NCBI GenBank assembly: GCA_949775045.1
Contig: OX459100.1
Coordinates: 716,501 to 780,500 of the forward strand
From: Metridium senile
Taxonomy: Eukaryota > Cnidaria > Anthozoa > Actiniaria > Metridiidae
DNA: 64,000 nt
Direction of reading: 5' to 3'
Shown: positions 1-12,208 of the stretch, piece by piece
Numbering within the stretch: position 1 is the stretch's first letter
How the letters are laid out: the number at the start of each line of letters is the position of its first letter
Notes under the pieces: generated by a model
Told to the model about the DNA's origin: nothing
Database searches by the model: none
What the model saw: only the letters and a program-made list of their open reading frames with translations
Program-made: the position numbers and the translations under genes

Positions 1-1222
1 TGTCTATTGTGACACCAAGAAGTTTTTCACATTTAACATTGTCAAGTGATGTTCCATTGTACAAGACTTGAACTTCTGTTGGTCCAATTTTCGCTGCTTT
101 TTGTTGAGTGCAGATAACCATAGATTTAGTTTTGGTATCATTAACGACCACACCATTTGAAGTACACCAGGTGTGTATATCACTCATCGCACATGACAAT
201 TTTAAGCTGAGTTCAGTGGTGGTACTTCCAGTCGTATGAACGGTTGAGTCGTCAGCATATAGATCAAGTTGCAGGTTAGAGTATAATGGTAGGTCGTTCA
301 CAAACAGGATAAAAAGTAGAGGCCCAAGTATACTACCTTGGGGAACGCCATGTGTTATAGAGGTTACAGACGACAGTTGGTTTTTGTACAGTACACGTTG
401 GTTTCTCTCAGAGAGATAGGAGTGCATCCAGTCCATTAGTGTAGAATCAAAGTGATAAAGATGTAGTTTTGAGAGCAGAATGTCGATGTTAATCATATCG
501 AAAGCTTTGCGAAAATCAATGCAGACCAGACCGTTCAAATATCCACTGTCGATGTTATTTAGCCATGTGTCTACAAGCTTGATAAGGGCAGTTTCACACG
601 AGTGACATTGGCGAAAGCCAGACTGTGCTTGATATAATAAATTATAAGATAGTGGGAAAGAAGTGATGCATTGGTGGATGTGGCGTTCTAACAGCTTGCT
701 TATCACACAAAGAATGGATATTAGTCTGTAGTTGTTTTTGTCAGTGTAGCTACCAGATTTATGTATGGGGGAAATCCTTGCAGATTTCCACAGTGATGGA
801 AAATAGCCAGTAGTTATACTTCTGTTGAAAATAGGTGTTATGGTTTCAGCAGACAGCTTCAACATATTGGAGCTTACACCGTCTAGACCAACTGCTTTAT
901 GTGAATTCAGGCTGCTGAGGGATTTGAGAACATAATCATTAGATACAGGAGGTATAGTAAGGGTGATATTCTCTTGAAATCGCGTGTCAATAAAGTCCTT
1001 TAGTCGAGTAAGGTCAGGATTATGGTCATATTCAGGTAAGAACTGGTGAACTATTATAGCAAAGTAATTATTAAAGCATTCGGCAATCTCTTTGTTGCTT
1101 GCCAAGTGGTTATTTCCATCCTTTAGAATTGTTGGGTTTTGTTTGGATTCCTTTGGGATCAATTCATTTATATTTTTCCACAGCTTAGACGAGTCCCCTT
1201 TACTATTTTGTATACAGTAAGT
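1..1222 (-). mobile_element. Non-LTR retrotransposon reverse transcriptase fragment, runs off the left edge
   Basis: Read on the minus strand, this interval is an apparently open reading frame for the reverse transcriptase of an APE-type LINE. Visible motifs in order are an N-terminal LWKNINEL block, KAVGLDG, RISPIHKSG, a QSGFR block, the CIDFRKAFD catalytic block, GVPQGSILGPLLF and the YADD active-site box at about 248-259. The frame is still open at base 1, so the C-terminus lies outside the window. The copy starts abruptly near 1222 with no endonuclease upstream, so it is 5'-truncated or cut by the neighbouring repeat. Its C-terminal block differs from that of the LINE at 1500-3770, so it seems to be a different family. 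Confidence 0.85.
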
Positions 1223-1229
1223 AAGAAAA

Positions 1230-1500
1230 AAGTAAGAAAACCTAGTGTAGTTAGACCTAAAATTAACACAGAAAGAATGATGAACGTTTTTAGTAGTAGA
1301 CTAATTTTTAAATATTGAGAGACAAATTTTTAAATATTGAGAGTTGTATATATTTTATCTTTTTTAATATCGATGTATTTTGTAAATTTATTATTATTAT
1401 TATTGCTATACTTTAATCTTATACTGATGTAAAATAGGATATGTATTTTTATCTTATTAATAAAGACTTATTATTATTATTATTATTATTATTACATGAT
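1230..1500 (+). mobile_element. Probable 3' tail of a retroelement ending in a (TTA)n repeat
   Basis: AT-rich segment with a polyadenylation-like AATAAA next to a run of TTA triplets at about 1466-1493, the usual look of a LINE or SINE 3' end in plus orientation. A second short ATT run sits near 1387-1403. No coding sequence is visible, so the family is not assigned. Confidence 0.35.
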
Positions 1501-1720
1501 TGATAGTAAATGTAAATGTGTAAATGTAAATGTAAACTTTAATACTTCGTCCCTTAACAGGGCTTTTCAGAAGTTAATACAACAAGTAAATAATATAATA
1601 CATAGCTAAATATGAATGACTAGGTGCTATTATATATGTATAGTTATAAAGATTAATAAGTTTCTAAATTAATGAATATAATTTGTCTAAACTAATATAT
1701 ATCTAATATCTAATTAATAT

Positions 1721-3350
1721 CTATCCATTGATAAATCGGAGCCATAGCTCTCTTTTCATTGAATGTTTAAAAACAGTAGCGTTTTTGCTTAATTTAATAT
1801 CGTCACTTAATTCATTCCAAAGCTTTACCCCTTGGTAATAAAATGAACGTTGTCCTGTTGCTGTCTTAAAAAGTGGTATATTTAACATTTGAGAATTCCT
1901 AGTTTGACGGCCAGAGATACTTGACCTGGTTATAAATTGATCAGATAAATAGCTTGGGGCCGTCCCATTAACGCATTTAAAAACTAGAGTTGCTTTCTTG
2001 AGGTTAAGTTGGTTTCTGATTGGTAGCCATTTAAGTTGTTTTAATAAAGGTGTAATATGGTCATACTTTCTTGCACTAGAGACAATTCTGCATGCAAAAT
2101 TTTGTACAAGCTGTATCTTATTGAGATTACGTTCAGTAGTATTGCTCCAAACAGACGAGGAATAGAAAAGCTTACTAAAGACTAAGGCGTTAATTAGCAT
2201 AATTAATGTATGCTTATCAAAACAATGTTTTACTCTATTAATTTGTCCCAGACGTGCCATGCACGATGATGTTGCGTATGCTATATGTTCGTTGAATGTC
2301 AAGTTACTGTCTAATAATACTCCGAGGTCCTTTGCTACATGGGATGGTGTAAGCTGTTTGCCCATAAGAGTCACGTGATAGAATAATTTCTTTGCTTCTC
2401 TTATCAGTGAATCACAGTTGTTACGGGCTATTTTGTAACGTACAAAGTCTTTCTTTCTTTTGTATCTGTCTCTTTCCTGAATATGTTTGAGTATTTCCTC
2501 AGTTAGCCATTCGGGCTGTTTAGCTTTCTTGACTCTTTTTTCTTTAAGAGGGAGATGTTTGTTAATTATATGCAAAAACATTTCGTACCAGAGTTTAAGG
2601 CCCTCGTCGATATTTGATGTAGACTCAATTTGATCCCACTGACAGGTTTTGAGATCATGTATAAAGCTCTCCTTGACAAAGTTCTTGGAGCAACGGTACT
2701 GGATACTTGTGTGGCTGTGCTTAGTACCATATGAGTTCTTGAAAACAACACAAGTTGGATAATGATCACTTAGACCAGACTTTGGGATTTTAACTCTTCT
2801 AACTTTTTCTGGCAGTGATGTAAAAACGTGATCTATCAATGTTGAAGTTCTCTTGGTAACTCTAGTTGGCTCTTTGATGAGTTGGTGCAAATTGAAGTTC
2901 TTAGTCAATTCAAGCCATGCTTTAGATTGTGGGCTGGCTGTCAATAGGTCAATATTAAAATCCCCCATAAGAGTAAGTTGATAGCCTTCGATATAGGCAT
3001 TAGTTATTTGTTTTTCGAACTTGGAAAGCCAAGATGCAGTGTCATATTCATGGGTGTCGATAGGCAAAGCAGATCAAGTGAGCAGGACGCTTGTGTGGAC
3101 ATAATTGAATCCATAAAGATTCAATATCGTGTGATTCCAAGTCTTTCCTTCTGGAATATGGGATTTTTTTGTGTATGTAGGCAATAATACCACCACCACC
3201 CTGTTTGGTAGTCGGTAGGTTGATCTCGGAGCGGTCTAATATTTCAATGTTGTATCCCTTGATTCTAACTTCCGAGTTTTTAAAGCTGCTGTTCAGCCAG
3301 GATTCTGTTATCGCAAGAATATGAGACTCTCTTCCAGGGTTTTTAAGCAA
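1721..3350 (-). pseudogene. LINE ORF2 remnant: AP endonuclease fused to C-terminal domain
   Basis: The N-terminal part (3350-3048) has the endonuclease block ITESWL and a glycine stretch typical of the second endonuclease motif. A single-base frame change near 3060 moves translation into the 3067-1721 frame, which continues with GDFNID and the SDH-type catalytic end motif (GLSDHYP). After REAKKLFYH the sequence jumps straight to a block containing KDLGVLLD, normally found after the reverse transcriptase. No palm motifs lie between, so about 400 residues appear deleted. The C-terminal part has the usual LINE pattern of QLVQNFACRIV and WLPIRNQL. Confidence 0.8.
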
Positions 3351-3410
3351 CAGCTTAAGTTTGTCGAGTTTAGTAGTGTTTTGGCCGGAAGGTGCAATAC
3401 TGTTTAGATT

Positions 3411-3767
3411 CTATTGAGTAACTTTTAGTCCGCTTGGAACGTCACTGCATAATTTCGATGGAGCTAGTGGTTTCGCTTGAGGACCAGGGTTTACTTCAAT
3501 GTCCATGTAGATGGTTATATCTATTAACGACTCGCTCTCTGAAGTAGCAATGAAAGATTGACCACTTGGACTCCACTTGACAATAGCCCTTTGGTTTCTA
3601 TGACAGCATGAGTAAAGCAATTTGTAGAAGTTGTAGCAATTTACACGCCAAGTATTTAACACGAAATTTGCTTCTATAATATCCGGCGAATTACGAGTAG
3701 GTGTCTTAAGGCACAGCAAAATAGTTGAGGTGTTAAATCGGTGATATTTTGCAATAGTAGGAGCCAA
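3411..3767 (-). CDS. LINE ORF1 or N-terminal leader with a 2A-like ribosome-skipping motif
   Basis: Minus-strand 118-codon frame whose residues 89-96 read DIEVNPGP (bases 3503-3480), matching the D(V/I)ExNPGP consensus of 2A peptides. Such motifs are known at the N-termini of some APE-type non-LTR retrotransposons, where they separate the leader from the downstream protein by ribosome skipping. The rest of the frame has no domain I recognise. A stop at 3411 separates it from the endonuclease frame, in line with a decayed copy. The motif is seen directly; activity is inferred. Confidence 0.65.
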   Translation of the reverse strand: MAPTIAKYHRFNTSTILLCLKTPTRNSPDIIEANFVLNTWRVNCYNFYKLLYSCCHRNQRAIVKWSPSGQSFIATSESESLIDITIYMDIEVNPGPQAKPLAPSKLCSDVPSGLKVTQ

Positions 3768-3802
3768 AAGAAGTGTAAAATAGATGAGTATTAGCGGAGC
3801 TC

Positions 3803-3856
3803 GTTTGTTTGTTTATTGGTTTGTTTGTTTATTTGTTTGTTTGTTTATTTGTTTTT
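3803..3856. repeat. TTTG/TTTA microsatellite
   Basis: Short tandem tetranucleotide run (GTTT/ATTT units) just upstream of the LINE in its transcription sense. Nothing further is recognised up to 4355. Confidence 0.8.
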
Positions 3857-4354
3857 GAGAGTGTAACGCATTAACAAGGGTAATGCAGTAACCACAATAA
3901 GAGTTAGTCAATTTATTTGTAAAAAGGTCTAAAAACAGTTAAGTGAAGCCCTGAGTTCCCGCTAGATGATCGAACCCATAACCTTCAGTATATTGTAAAA
4001 TGATAAAACTATTTTAATGAATATAATAAACGTCCACAATGGCAACTTCACTCCTCTCAATTTATCATACCACCCCCTAAGGATATAAATTCACTTAAGT
4101 GCAGCCATCGCACAGAATGCCCGGACACATCCGGGTCTTTTCTGCTGTTTGAGCGCGAAGTTCAATCAGGCGAAGCGTATTTAATGAGGTAATTTACAAA
4201 GAAAACAAGACAAAATTGCTCAACTTCGTGTAATAAAATACATTTTAAAAGTTTTTAAAAGGTGATCTCAGTTAGGTAGGGGGTGCAAATCAAAGATGAA
4301 ATGTTGACTAAACGCTTGCACTATCAAATGTTTAATAATGCCAATGCCAACTAA

Positions 4355-5079
4355 GGCCCTGTCCACACGTAGCCGGGTATTTTTGAAAACGGATATTTTT
4401 TTATCCGTATTCAAAAAAATCTGCGTCCACACGGTAGCATATTCGAATCGTATTTGCCCGTCAACACGTATACGCGAATAGTACGCTTCGAAAACGCTAG
4501 CCGTCCATACAGAGCATGCGCACGCATGCGCTCTTTACAGTAACACATCCGCGAAAATTCAACACTTTGCGCCATCTTTGTTTACTTCACATATAGTAAA
4601 TATGTCTAAACAGGCGAGTAAATCAAAGGGAAAGAGAAGGCTGTATTCTACATATTATTATATTCTTTTGAAGGTCAAAATCGCCGTGGTTTTGCTGGCC
4701 GTCGGTTTATGCTCTTTAACGGCGCTGTTTTAACTCCAGATCAGCGAAATTATTCTTAAAATCATTTGTCGCCTCCTTGTATAATTAGCTTGAATGTTTA
4801 AATAGGCAACTTGCGATTGTATGTAGGCTATAAAGTTTGAAACAAGCCCAAGAAGAAGTGAAACGTGAACAGCCTGACGTCATCGTATTCAAAAAGCTCC
4901 GTTTTCGCCGTCCACACGTATACGATAAACCTCCGGCAAAAAAAATCTACAGTCTGGAGAGCGTATTCGAAAACCTCCGTTTTCGGTGACCGAAAACGCC
5001 GTTTACGTGTGGACAGAAGGCGTAAACGGAGGAAAAAAGCTCCGTTTTCAAAAGTACCCGGCTACGTGTGGACGGTGCA
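4355..5079. mobile_element. MITE with ~20-bp terminal inverted repeats (GTCCACACGTAGCCGGGTA)
   Basis: The left end near 4361 and the right end near 5073 are inverted copies of GTCCACACGTAGCCGGGTA, followed inward by several copies of a TTTTGAAAACGG-like motif in both orientations. The middle holds a short frame starting at about 4602 (a lysine-rich start followed by a hydrophobic stretch), probably not a gene. No transposase is encoded, so it is non-autonomous. The superfamily is not certain; the ends resemble hAT-type MITEs, but I do not see a clean 8-bp duplication. Confidence 0.65.
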
Positions 5080-7287
5080 TAAGACTCTCTTTTTTTGAGC
5101 TCAAATTTGTCAAAAATCGGCATTTTTTGTGGGGAGCCAATATTCCAACTGTAATTTGTTGATTTTAATAACAGGTTAAACTTAGGTAGGGGGTGCAAAA
5201 TTAACATCGTAATCCAAGCAACATTTTGCATCCTTTACTTCTACAAAAACCTTTTTTATAAGACTCTCTTTTTTAAGCTGAATATTTGAGCTCATTATCT
5301 AAGGCCGGCTTTCGGCTGACGTTCAAATCCCAATAGAGATTTTTGTTTTAGCGGCATTGGCACAAACTATTCCTACTTTAGATAAATTGATTTTCTCTTA
5401 GACAAGAACGTGAATTCTATTAAAGTCTAAATTGAATAGAAGTCGGATTTTTCGCTTTTTGCTGGTGATTATGAGTGTATTCATCAAAATTTGTAAAAAT
5501 ATTTTTCCATTGTTTCATTTATTTATCGCATCAGTGAATAGTTTATCAATCTTAAAAATATTTTTAAACAATTACATTCCAGCAAACTGAAAGAAGAATT
5601 CAGCTACATATAATCATTTTTGTTTTTAATTGTTTTTTTTCATTGTCTCATTTTTTACATTTATTTTCGGAAAAAATATTATAGATCGATTGACAACGAC
5701 CAAACCCTCTGTTGTTTTGCTTTTTTTCAGATATTTTTATTTATATTCTAAAAAGACAGATTGAAGAAGTGTTGCTGAAAGTATGTAAATTGCAAGACGC
5801 TATAGAAAAAAAATCAGATTGAAAAAAATCTGACTCGTGAATGGCCAATACCGATTTGTTGATTGAATACTCTAGATGGAAAAATGGTTAATTTATTTTC
5901 TACTACGTACAAATATCTAGGTTTGTGTTCACATATGGTATGGTCCAATGAGTGGGAATTGATATATAAATGACTATATTCAAACTTATAAAACTCATTA
6001 ATAATTCATGATAATTTAACAAAAGAAATCACAACCACACCACACCACATGCACCACACCACACCACATGCACCACACCACACCACACCATTAACTTGAC
6101 AATTTTAGTAAAATATGAAAGAACTAGCCTTGGAGTTTCATAAGTATTATACAATATTCGCGTCCGATCTGTACGAGATATACAGCGGCTTGTATTCGAG
6201 TCGGACTCGCCACTGTATATCCCATACAGATCGCAGATAGTACAGATAGTACTAAAAACTCTAAAAAAGTAATAAGTAATAAGCTCATGACGACGTTTCG
6301 GACGTGAATATTAATTTCGTATAAAATCCACATTTCTTATCATCGTCCTTATGTGTGGAACTAGCAAAAGATGTGAAAAATTGACACATTTCAAATGTAA
6401 CGCACCATGTAGAATTGTTTTTAACTAAGATAGTACAAGCGTTGTGATTGAAATGGCTGTTCACAATTTTCGACTAGTATATAGTGATTGTTCATTTCTG
6501 TCTGCAAAACTGCAACCGGGATTGCAGATCACATGCAAATGATTTGTCAAATCCAAAGATATATTTTACTGTATGGGGAATTATTTTGAAGAGTAACAGA
6601 TGAAGACTAGCAATTATTCAATTTTTTTATTTGGTATAACTATAAACAAAAGATTAGAAATGTCTATTTTTATCTCAACATATCAATATAAGTAATATAT
6701 TTTGATCATTTTGAAACAAGTATCAGAATTCTTTGGGACTTTATTATTTACTTTTAATATTATTCAGATTTTTATTTCTCCAGAAAATAAAGGGAACAAT
6801 TAACACTAATTAATTTACAATACAAAGTAGATAAATCATTTTGCTATTCTTAGTATATAACGCAATAATGCAAATGACCTATTGTGAACAGCGGTCGCAG
6901 ATAACTGGTTTTATACAATAGGACCTTCCCTTGTGCCAAAAGCGAGCTTATGCCGCTAAAACAAAAATCTCTAATGTGCCACTTTAAGTTATGCAGTGTA
7001 ATAGGTTAAGCTGCAATTTGTAATAACTCTAATTAAGTAATCCTACTCTCTTTGTTCTCGGTAATAAATAGGCTTAAGTCGGACAAGTGAGATGATTATT
7101 TTGTCAACCGTTCAGAACTTCATCTAATCAGACGTTCAAACAACCAATCAGAACTAACAATGTCGATAATTTATTCGAATTATGCCTATTTTAAATAATT
7201 TTCGGGCCGTAAGTACATGTCCAAAAAGACAATAGAATTCTGTGCGATTTTTCTGGTTTACAAATACTAAAATATATAATACATACA
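5080..7287. other. No gene recognised
   Basis: AT-rich DNA with only short, unsupported frames. A CACCA-type microsatellite lies at about 6033-6090. A duplicate of a short motif (AGGTAGGGGGTGCAAA) found near 4275 recurs near 5186. I see no exon of the macro-domain gene that should continue here on the minus strand. Confidence 0.5.
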
Positions 7288-7297
7288 ATATGAACTT

Positions 7298-7604
7298 AGT
7301 AAGACGTGGTGGCCTAGTGATTAGCATGTCGGACTTTAGATCAACAGGTCTGGGGTTCGATTCCTGGCCCGGGCGACTGCGTTGTGTCCTTGGACAAGAT
7401 ACTTTACTTTCACATTGCCTCACTTCACCCAGGTGTATAAATGGGTACCAGTAACATAGTTAGGGAAACTTAACATGCTGGGAGGTAACCTGCGATAGAC
7501 TAGTATCTTATCCAGGGGGAGTTAAGCAGTACTCCTAGTCGCTTCAAACTACGGAAACCGGCCATGTGGGCCAACTTGGCCCGAGTATGACTTAACCTTA
7601 CCTT
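7298..7604 (+). mobile_element. tRNA-derived SINE with 10-bp target site duplication
   Basis: It starts with an A-box-like GTGGCCTAGTGATT and carries the B-box GGTTCGATTCC about 45 bases on, as in pol III promoters of tRNA-derived SINEs. The body has the TTGGACAAGATACTTTAC block and TGTATAAATGGGTACC common in marine invertebrate SINEs. It is flanked by direct repeats ATATGAACTT at 7288-7297 and 7605-7614, which I read as the target site duplication. The right copy lies 20 bases beyond the splice donor of the macro-domain exon at 7634. Confidence 0.85.
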
Positions 7605-7633
7605 ATATGAACTTTTAAAAATGTTTGACTAAC

Positions 7634-10600
7634 CTGTATCCAAACTGGCTTGCAATTAAGAGGCTTTTAAAGCATGCTTGCCAAATCAACTCTCGCCATG
7701 CATCTGGACCATGAACACTCCAAGGTGGTCCAACAGCGTGCAGGATTCTCTTGCATGGAAGTTTCCCAGGAGCAGTATGGGCAACTTGTCCAACGGGTAC
7801 TGGACCAAGACGTTGTACTAATTGGCGTGACTCTATCTGGATCTGATAACCGCCTTGTTTGATTATGGCACCTGCCAAGCCTCCACCATACTCTAGGCAT
7901 TCATTGGCTGCATTGACAATGGCGTCAACGTGTTGTTGTGTGATGTCAGCTTGGTAAACTGACACAATCACACCACTTTCAAGAGTATGTGTTAAAACTG
8001 CAGGTAACTGTGCATGGGTATCTGGTTTTGGTAATACATCACTGGTTGAGGCTGAATTCATCTAAAGTGGTCCCGGTTGTAGTGTCCGCACCGTAAACAG
8101 TGTTGAGGTAAATAAGAATTGCTATTTAAAGTGAGCTTTGCAGCCATACGGTTTAAAATCATGATAAATAAGTACCAGTAGTCATGTATGTGTTAGTAAG
8201 AGACAGTCACTAAAGGATGTTTATTGGTTGGTTATCAAGTCAGTGGTTGTTCAACAACATTTATAGATGCAGGTTAGTGGGTGGGTAGTATCCCTTTCAA
8301 TCCCAACCTATCCTTTCTCATCCCATCCCATCCCATCCCATCCCATCCCATCCCATCCCATCCCATCCCATCCCATCCCATCCCATCCTTTCTTATCCTA
8401 TCCTATCCTATCCTTTTTATCCTATCCTTTTTTTATCCCATCCCATCCCATCCCATCCCATCCTATCCTATCTTATTACATCTTATCTTCTCCTGTCCCA
8501 TCCTATCATATCCTTTTCTATCCAATCCCCTCCTATACTATCATATCCTATTCCATCCCATCCGATCCCTTCCCATTTCGAAAATCAAAGTCGCATTACA
8601 GTTGTTTTTTATCAATATTAACTTCTTTTTACAAGGTTATTTAACATGACATTTGCCTCTATGCTGTGCAAAATTAAATTTGGAAGGAAGTTCAGCAGTT
8701 GAAACTTAATACTATATGTAGTAATGATCTTGTCATTGTCTTATCAATCATTCCTTCTTCTCAACCAATAGCAACATGACTTGGCCTCTAGCAGCCGCGC
8801 TGACACAAAAATGCAGGGGATGTGTGCAAGCACCCCTTAATTCCTTCCCCTTTGCCCACCCCCTTCTTTTCCCCTCATCCCTGATCCCCCAGGAACCATC
8901 ACACAGGCTACAGCTAGTAAACATGGAATGAGAATTATGAAATCTATTTTCACAATTAATGCTGTAGTATTGGTAATTTGGGGCGAACTTATGTGATGTC
9001 AGGTGATATTTCTTTTAGTTTTAATGTCTTTTTTTGGTTGACAATGTTAGTCATTGACATGAGTGGGTTGGTTAAACTAAACTTCAAAAACTCATTAATT
9101 ATTCATGAGGTATTATCACATAAATTATAATATCTTTAACCCTTTGGCGACGGTGATTATTATTGGAGTTTTTATTGTTTTTGATGCGAAAAGTTTAAAA
9201 ATCGATTTCAATTCCAAATAAGGCATTGTCAGGGAAACTGTTGCTGTTTCTAACTACCGATGGCCCAAGGTTTCCAGGAACGCCTTGATGATTTTAGCTC
9301 ATTCAATTCAGTGTCAACACTTTGACCCTGAATTGTGCTAAAATCCAGTTTATAAGTACTTTTTTCAGTCATTTCCTGCTACAAGAGCCCCTAGTAGTCA
9401 TGCATCATTAAGTTTGTCTAGGCGGTGGGGACGCTCTTTTGGACGAATTCAAAGGTGGAAGACGATTTTACAAAGAAAATAGTGCCAGCAGTTATGTCCA
9501 TTGACAATGGCGTCATTGGAGTAAAATCACTTTCCTGGTCGTCTTGTGGTAGATACCAACCAAGGCAATTTTAGTGAGTTTCGCCTTGTAAAGATGGCAC
9601 TAAATTTTAGAGATGAAAAATAACGTTTACAGTGGTTGTTCAATAGCGCAAAAACGCACACTTTAACATTCACCTTAACACAAAAGACAATATATTTCAC
9701 ATTTTTGGATCTCAGATCATCATTTAAGTGTCAGATGTTGCCGAACTAACCACGTAACACAGTCAATTAAATAATAAAGCCCTGACTCTCAAACCAAGAA
9801 GCTAGAATTTTCGAAGTCATTGGTGGAATTCCACCAAGTTTTAACAGGGCCGTCACCAAAGGGTAAAGCAGAACATGCACACAATTCTATTATGATATTG
9901 AAATATGGTATTATGATGGTAACATACCTCGCTGACAGGAGGAGTCTCTTCCTTGGTGTATGGTTCCAAATGGAGTATGGTACCCTTAAAGTTTTGCTGT
10001 TTCTGAAGTATACTTACTGCAACTAGAAATATCATGCATACATTATATAGATTTACATATACATCAACTATACTTGAGTATAATTATTATTTGAATAGAA
10101 TGACTACAGCAATTAGCTGGCAAGACAATGTGATGTTTCCAAGGCAACAATAGGGGTGGACAATCAAAAGTTAAGCATTTCATGCACACAGTATATATAG
10201 TTTGTAATAAAATTGATGACAACAAGATTTATAGATTTAGTCGATGTTGCAATACTACCTAGTGTCATTATCAAGAATATGTTTATAAATAGTATAAATA
10301 GAATTTCTGTTGTTACAGACATTAATCCTATGTGAGTAAAAAAGTAAGACATTTCTTTTTTAAAAACTATCTAAATGTTTCGCATATACAGGGACCGCAT
10401 CTCCACATATACATTTACTATAGCCCCCACTTTTTGCGCCGAAAAAAATAAAAAATAGAAAATAACCAATTATTTGCATTTTTTTTCACAATTTGTTCGA
10501 TACATTTTTGCTTGAAGTTGTATTGCATATTCACAAATTAAATTATTGTTGCATGATTGGGCAGAACTGATTTGTGGGTTTCCTGTAGTTTGTGTGGGAA

Positions 10601-12107
10601 AATTATGAATGCCAATCCCCCCCCCCCCCCCCTCCCCCTAACCCTAACCTTAACCCTAGACCATAGACATTTTAAATAAACATGTGTGTTTATGTCCCAA
10701 ACATTGTTTCTCACAAATTTTGAATAACAATTAAAAATCTCCCTTTTTTCAGTACATATTTTATTTTATTATATAGATTATTTCTATATTCATCAATCAA
10801 CCAAATATTGAAATTATATAGTAATATATCATTGGTGCATCATATTTTGTTGCCTTTAAATTGTAACTTTCATGGTTTACTTCTGATTGGTAAGAACACA
10901 ATAAACATAATACAGTCATAAGTGCATGCACACATTCTTTTCTTGTGTGAGCTTAACAAGCTTAAATGTGTATGTGACCAAATCAGGATGATATTTGTCT
11001 GATAATAGCATAACTATATGATCCTCTAAGCCGGTGCTAGATTTAAAGGTCTTTAATTACTAACTTTTTCTTGAAATATGATAACATACCAGTGGGATGG
11101 GGGAGACTCCCTTTGTCCAAGTGGTAAGGGGTGATAGGCCCAAGGGGAAGGGGAAATCCCTTAAAAAAAAACCCTTTTAAGGTTGAAAATAATTAAGACC
11201 CTCGCATACCTTTTATGGACTGAAATCAGTATCAGAGTTAATTTATGTGTTCCTTTTAGGGTCATTTTCAATACCATCCGTCGAGCACCCCTATCCATTT
11301 TTTAAGGGATCAAAAGTGAATCACATAACATGACTATGTACCTGTAAGGATAATTTTTACTTGGCTTTGTTAGTAATAATTAACTTAATTTATAGCTGCC
11401 AAGAACATTGTACATTTTAGCAGTTGAAATCAACAAGTTTAATTAACAGTCCTTTCAATTTATGCGTACCTTTTAAGGTGCCATTTTTGATCACTGATCA
11501 ACCCTACCACTTGCACAGAGGATGCTTCCCTCGGTATGCATATAGGTTATGTCTTTTAAATAATTTCTTAAAATAATGTTACTTATAATATATGTTAATT
11601 ATTACCCAAAGAAATTATTATACTGGAGATTAAATATGTTAGGTGAATTACAATGATGTTATATAAAGTTTCATCAAGTAACTGTGAAAAAATACATTAT
11701 GTATGAAGTGTACAAATCGCACTAACTCCACCCCCACTAAGTAAATGTGAAAGTGAAAGTTTACTGTATGTATATATAGCGAAGTGTCGACATCGATCAA
11801 AGCAGGTTTACAGTGAGATTTACTATAGAAACGAGATATTTTTATGCCTATTTGGTTATATTTATAGCTGTATATACCAACCATTGTCTTCATCAAAGGT
11901 TACTATAGCTTTGTCCTCAGATAACATCACCAAAGAATCGATATCGCCTCCACCATTTTGCTTCCTTTGGAAGTGAATGTAAAGTTGATCTCGTTCTGTC
12001 CCAGGCGGTACATTCGATACAACTACACTTCGCTGTGCTTGTTCATCGCTTAAATTTTGTACTAGTTCGCTATTAGAAGTAGAATTGTCATCGTTTTCGT
12101 CGTCCAT
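7634..12107 (-). CDS. RRM-like/macro-domain protein, 3' end not found (paralogue of the Deltex-type ligases)
   Basis: Minus-strand gene with three exons I can place: 12107-11882 (starts ATG, ends phase 1), 10016-9928 (phase 1 to 0) and 8061-7634 (starts phase 0, ends phase 2). Exons 1 and 2 encode the RRM-like module of the PARP14/DTX3L/IFI35 type, with an IHFQRKQNGGGDID block; the intron inside this module has the same phase as in both paralogues downstream. Exon 3 opens a canonical macro domain with IVNAAN and a glycine loop (YGGGLAGAI), which implies ADP-ribose binding. The macro domain is cut at a donor at 7634 and I cannot find its second half, a KH-like exon, RING or DTC. It is either truncated by rearrangement or continues outside the window. 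Introns hold a MITE and a CATCC repeat. Confidence 0.65.
8318..8575 (+). repeat. CATCC/TATCC pentanucleotide microsatellite
   Basis: Long run of CCCAT-type units, perfect at first and degenerating toward 8575. It lies in the intron upstream of the macro exon of the minus-strand gene. Open frames reading SHPIPSHPIP across it are artefacts. Confidence 0.95.
10618..10662 (+). repeat. Poly-C run followed by telomere-like CCCTAA repeats
   Basis: A stretch of about 14 C, a short CCCCCTAACCCTAACC tract and one degenerate unit match the animal telomere repeat (TTAGGG on the other strand). It is short and intronic, so it is an interstitial relic. Confidence 0.7.
11096..11540. mobile_element. Degenerate copy of the CCCTTTGTCCAAG MITE family
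   Basis: The left end reads ACTCCCTTTGTCCAAGTGGT and the right end near 11501-11534 is a decayed inverted copy (CCCTACCACTTGCAC). Inside are the family's CCTTTTAAGG-type motifs. Better copies are at 48629-49142 and 57197-57420. It lies in intron 1 of the minus-strand macro gene. Confidence 0.6.
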
Positions 12108-12208
12108 GGCAAAGCATTGAAGCTTCTACAGAAATTTAAGTTTTGTAGGACTGGAAAGAGCGTGACATTGCGTGACCGAATATCCCGGCTCCTTGGTGGA
12201 GTAGGGTA

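Larger units (their letters stand above)
1500..3770 (-). mobile_element. Degraded APE-type non-LTR retrotransposon lacking its reverse transcriptase core
   Basis: Minus-strand LINE. In transcription order it has an ORF with a 2A-type motif (3767-3411), an endonuclease region (3350-2380) and a C-terminal domain (about 2380-1721), then an AT-rich 3' end with short repeats of the TTTACA type near 1510-1540. The reverse transcriptase core expected between endonuclease and C-terminal domain is missing, with the two parts joined at about 2370-2385. The endonuclease is further broken by a frame change near 3060. It is therefore a dead copy. Confidence 0.8.

Noticed and set aside
8267..8649. Frames of repeated SHPIP
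   Set aside because: Translation of the CATCC microsatellite; open in several frames.
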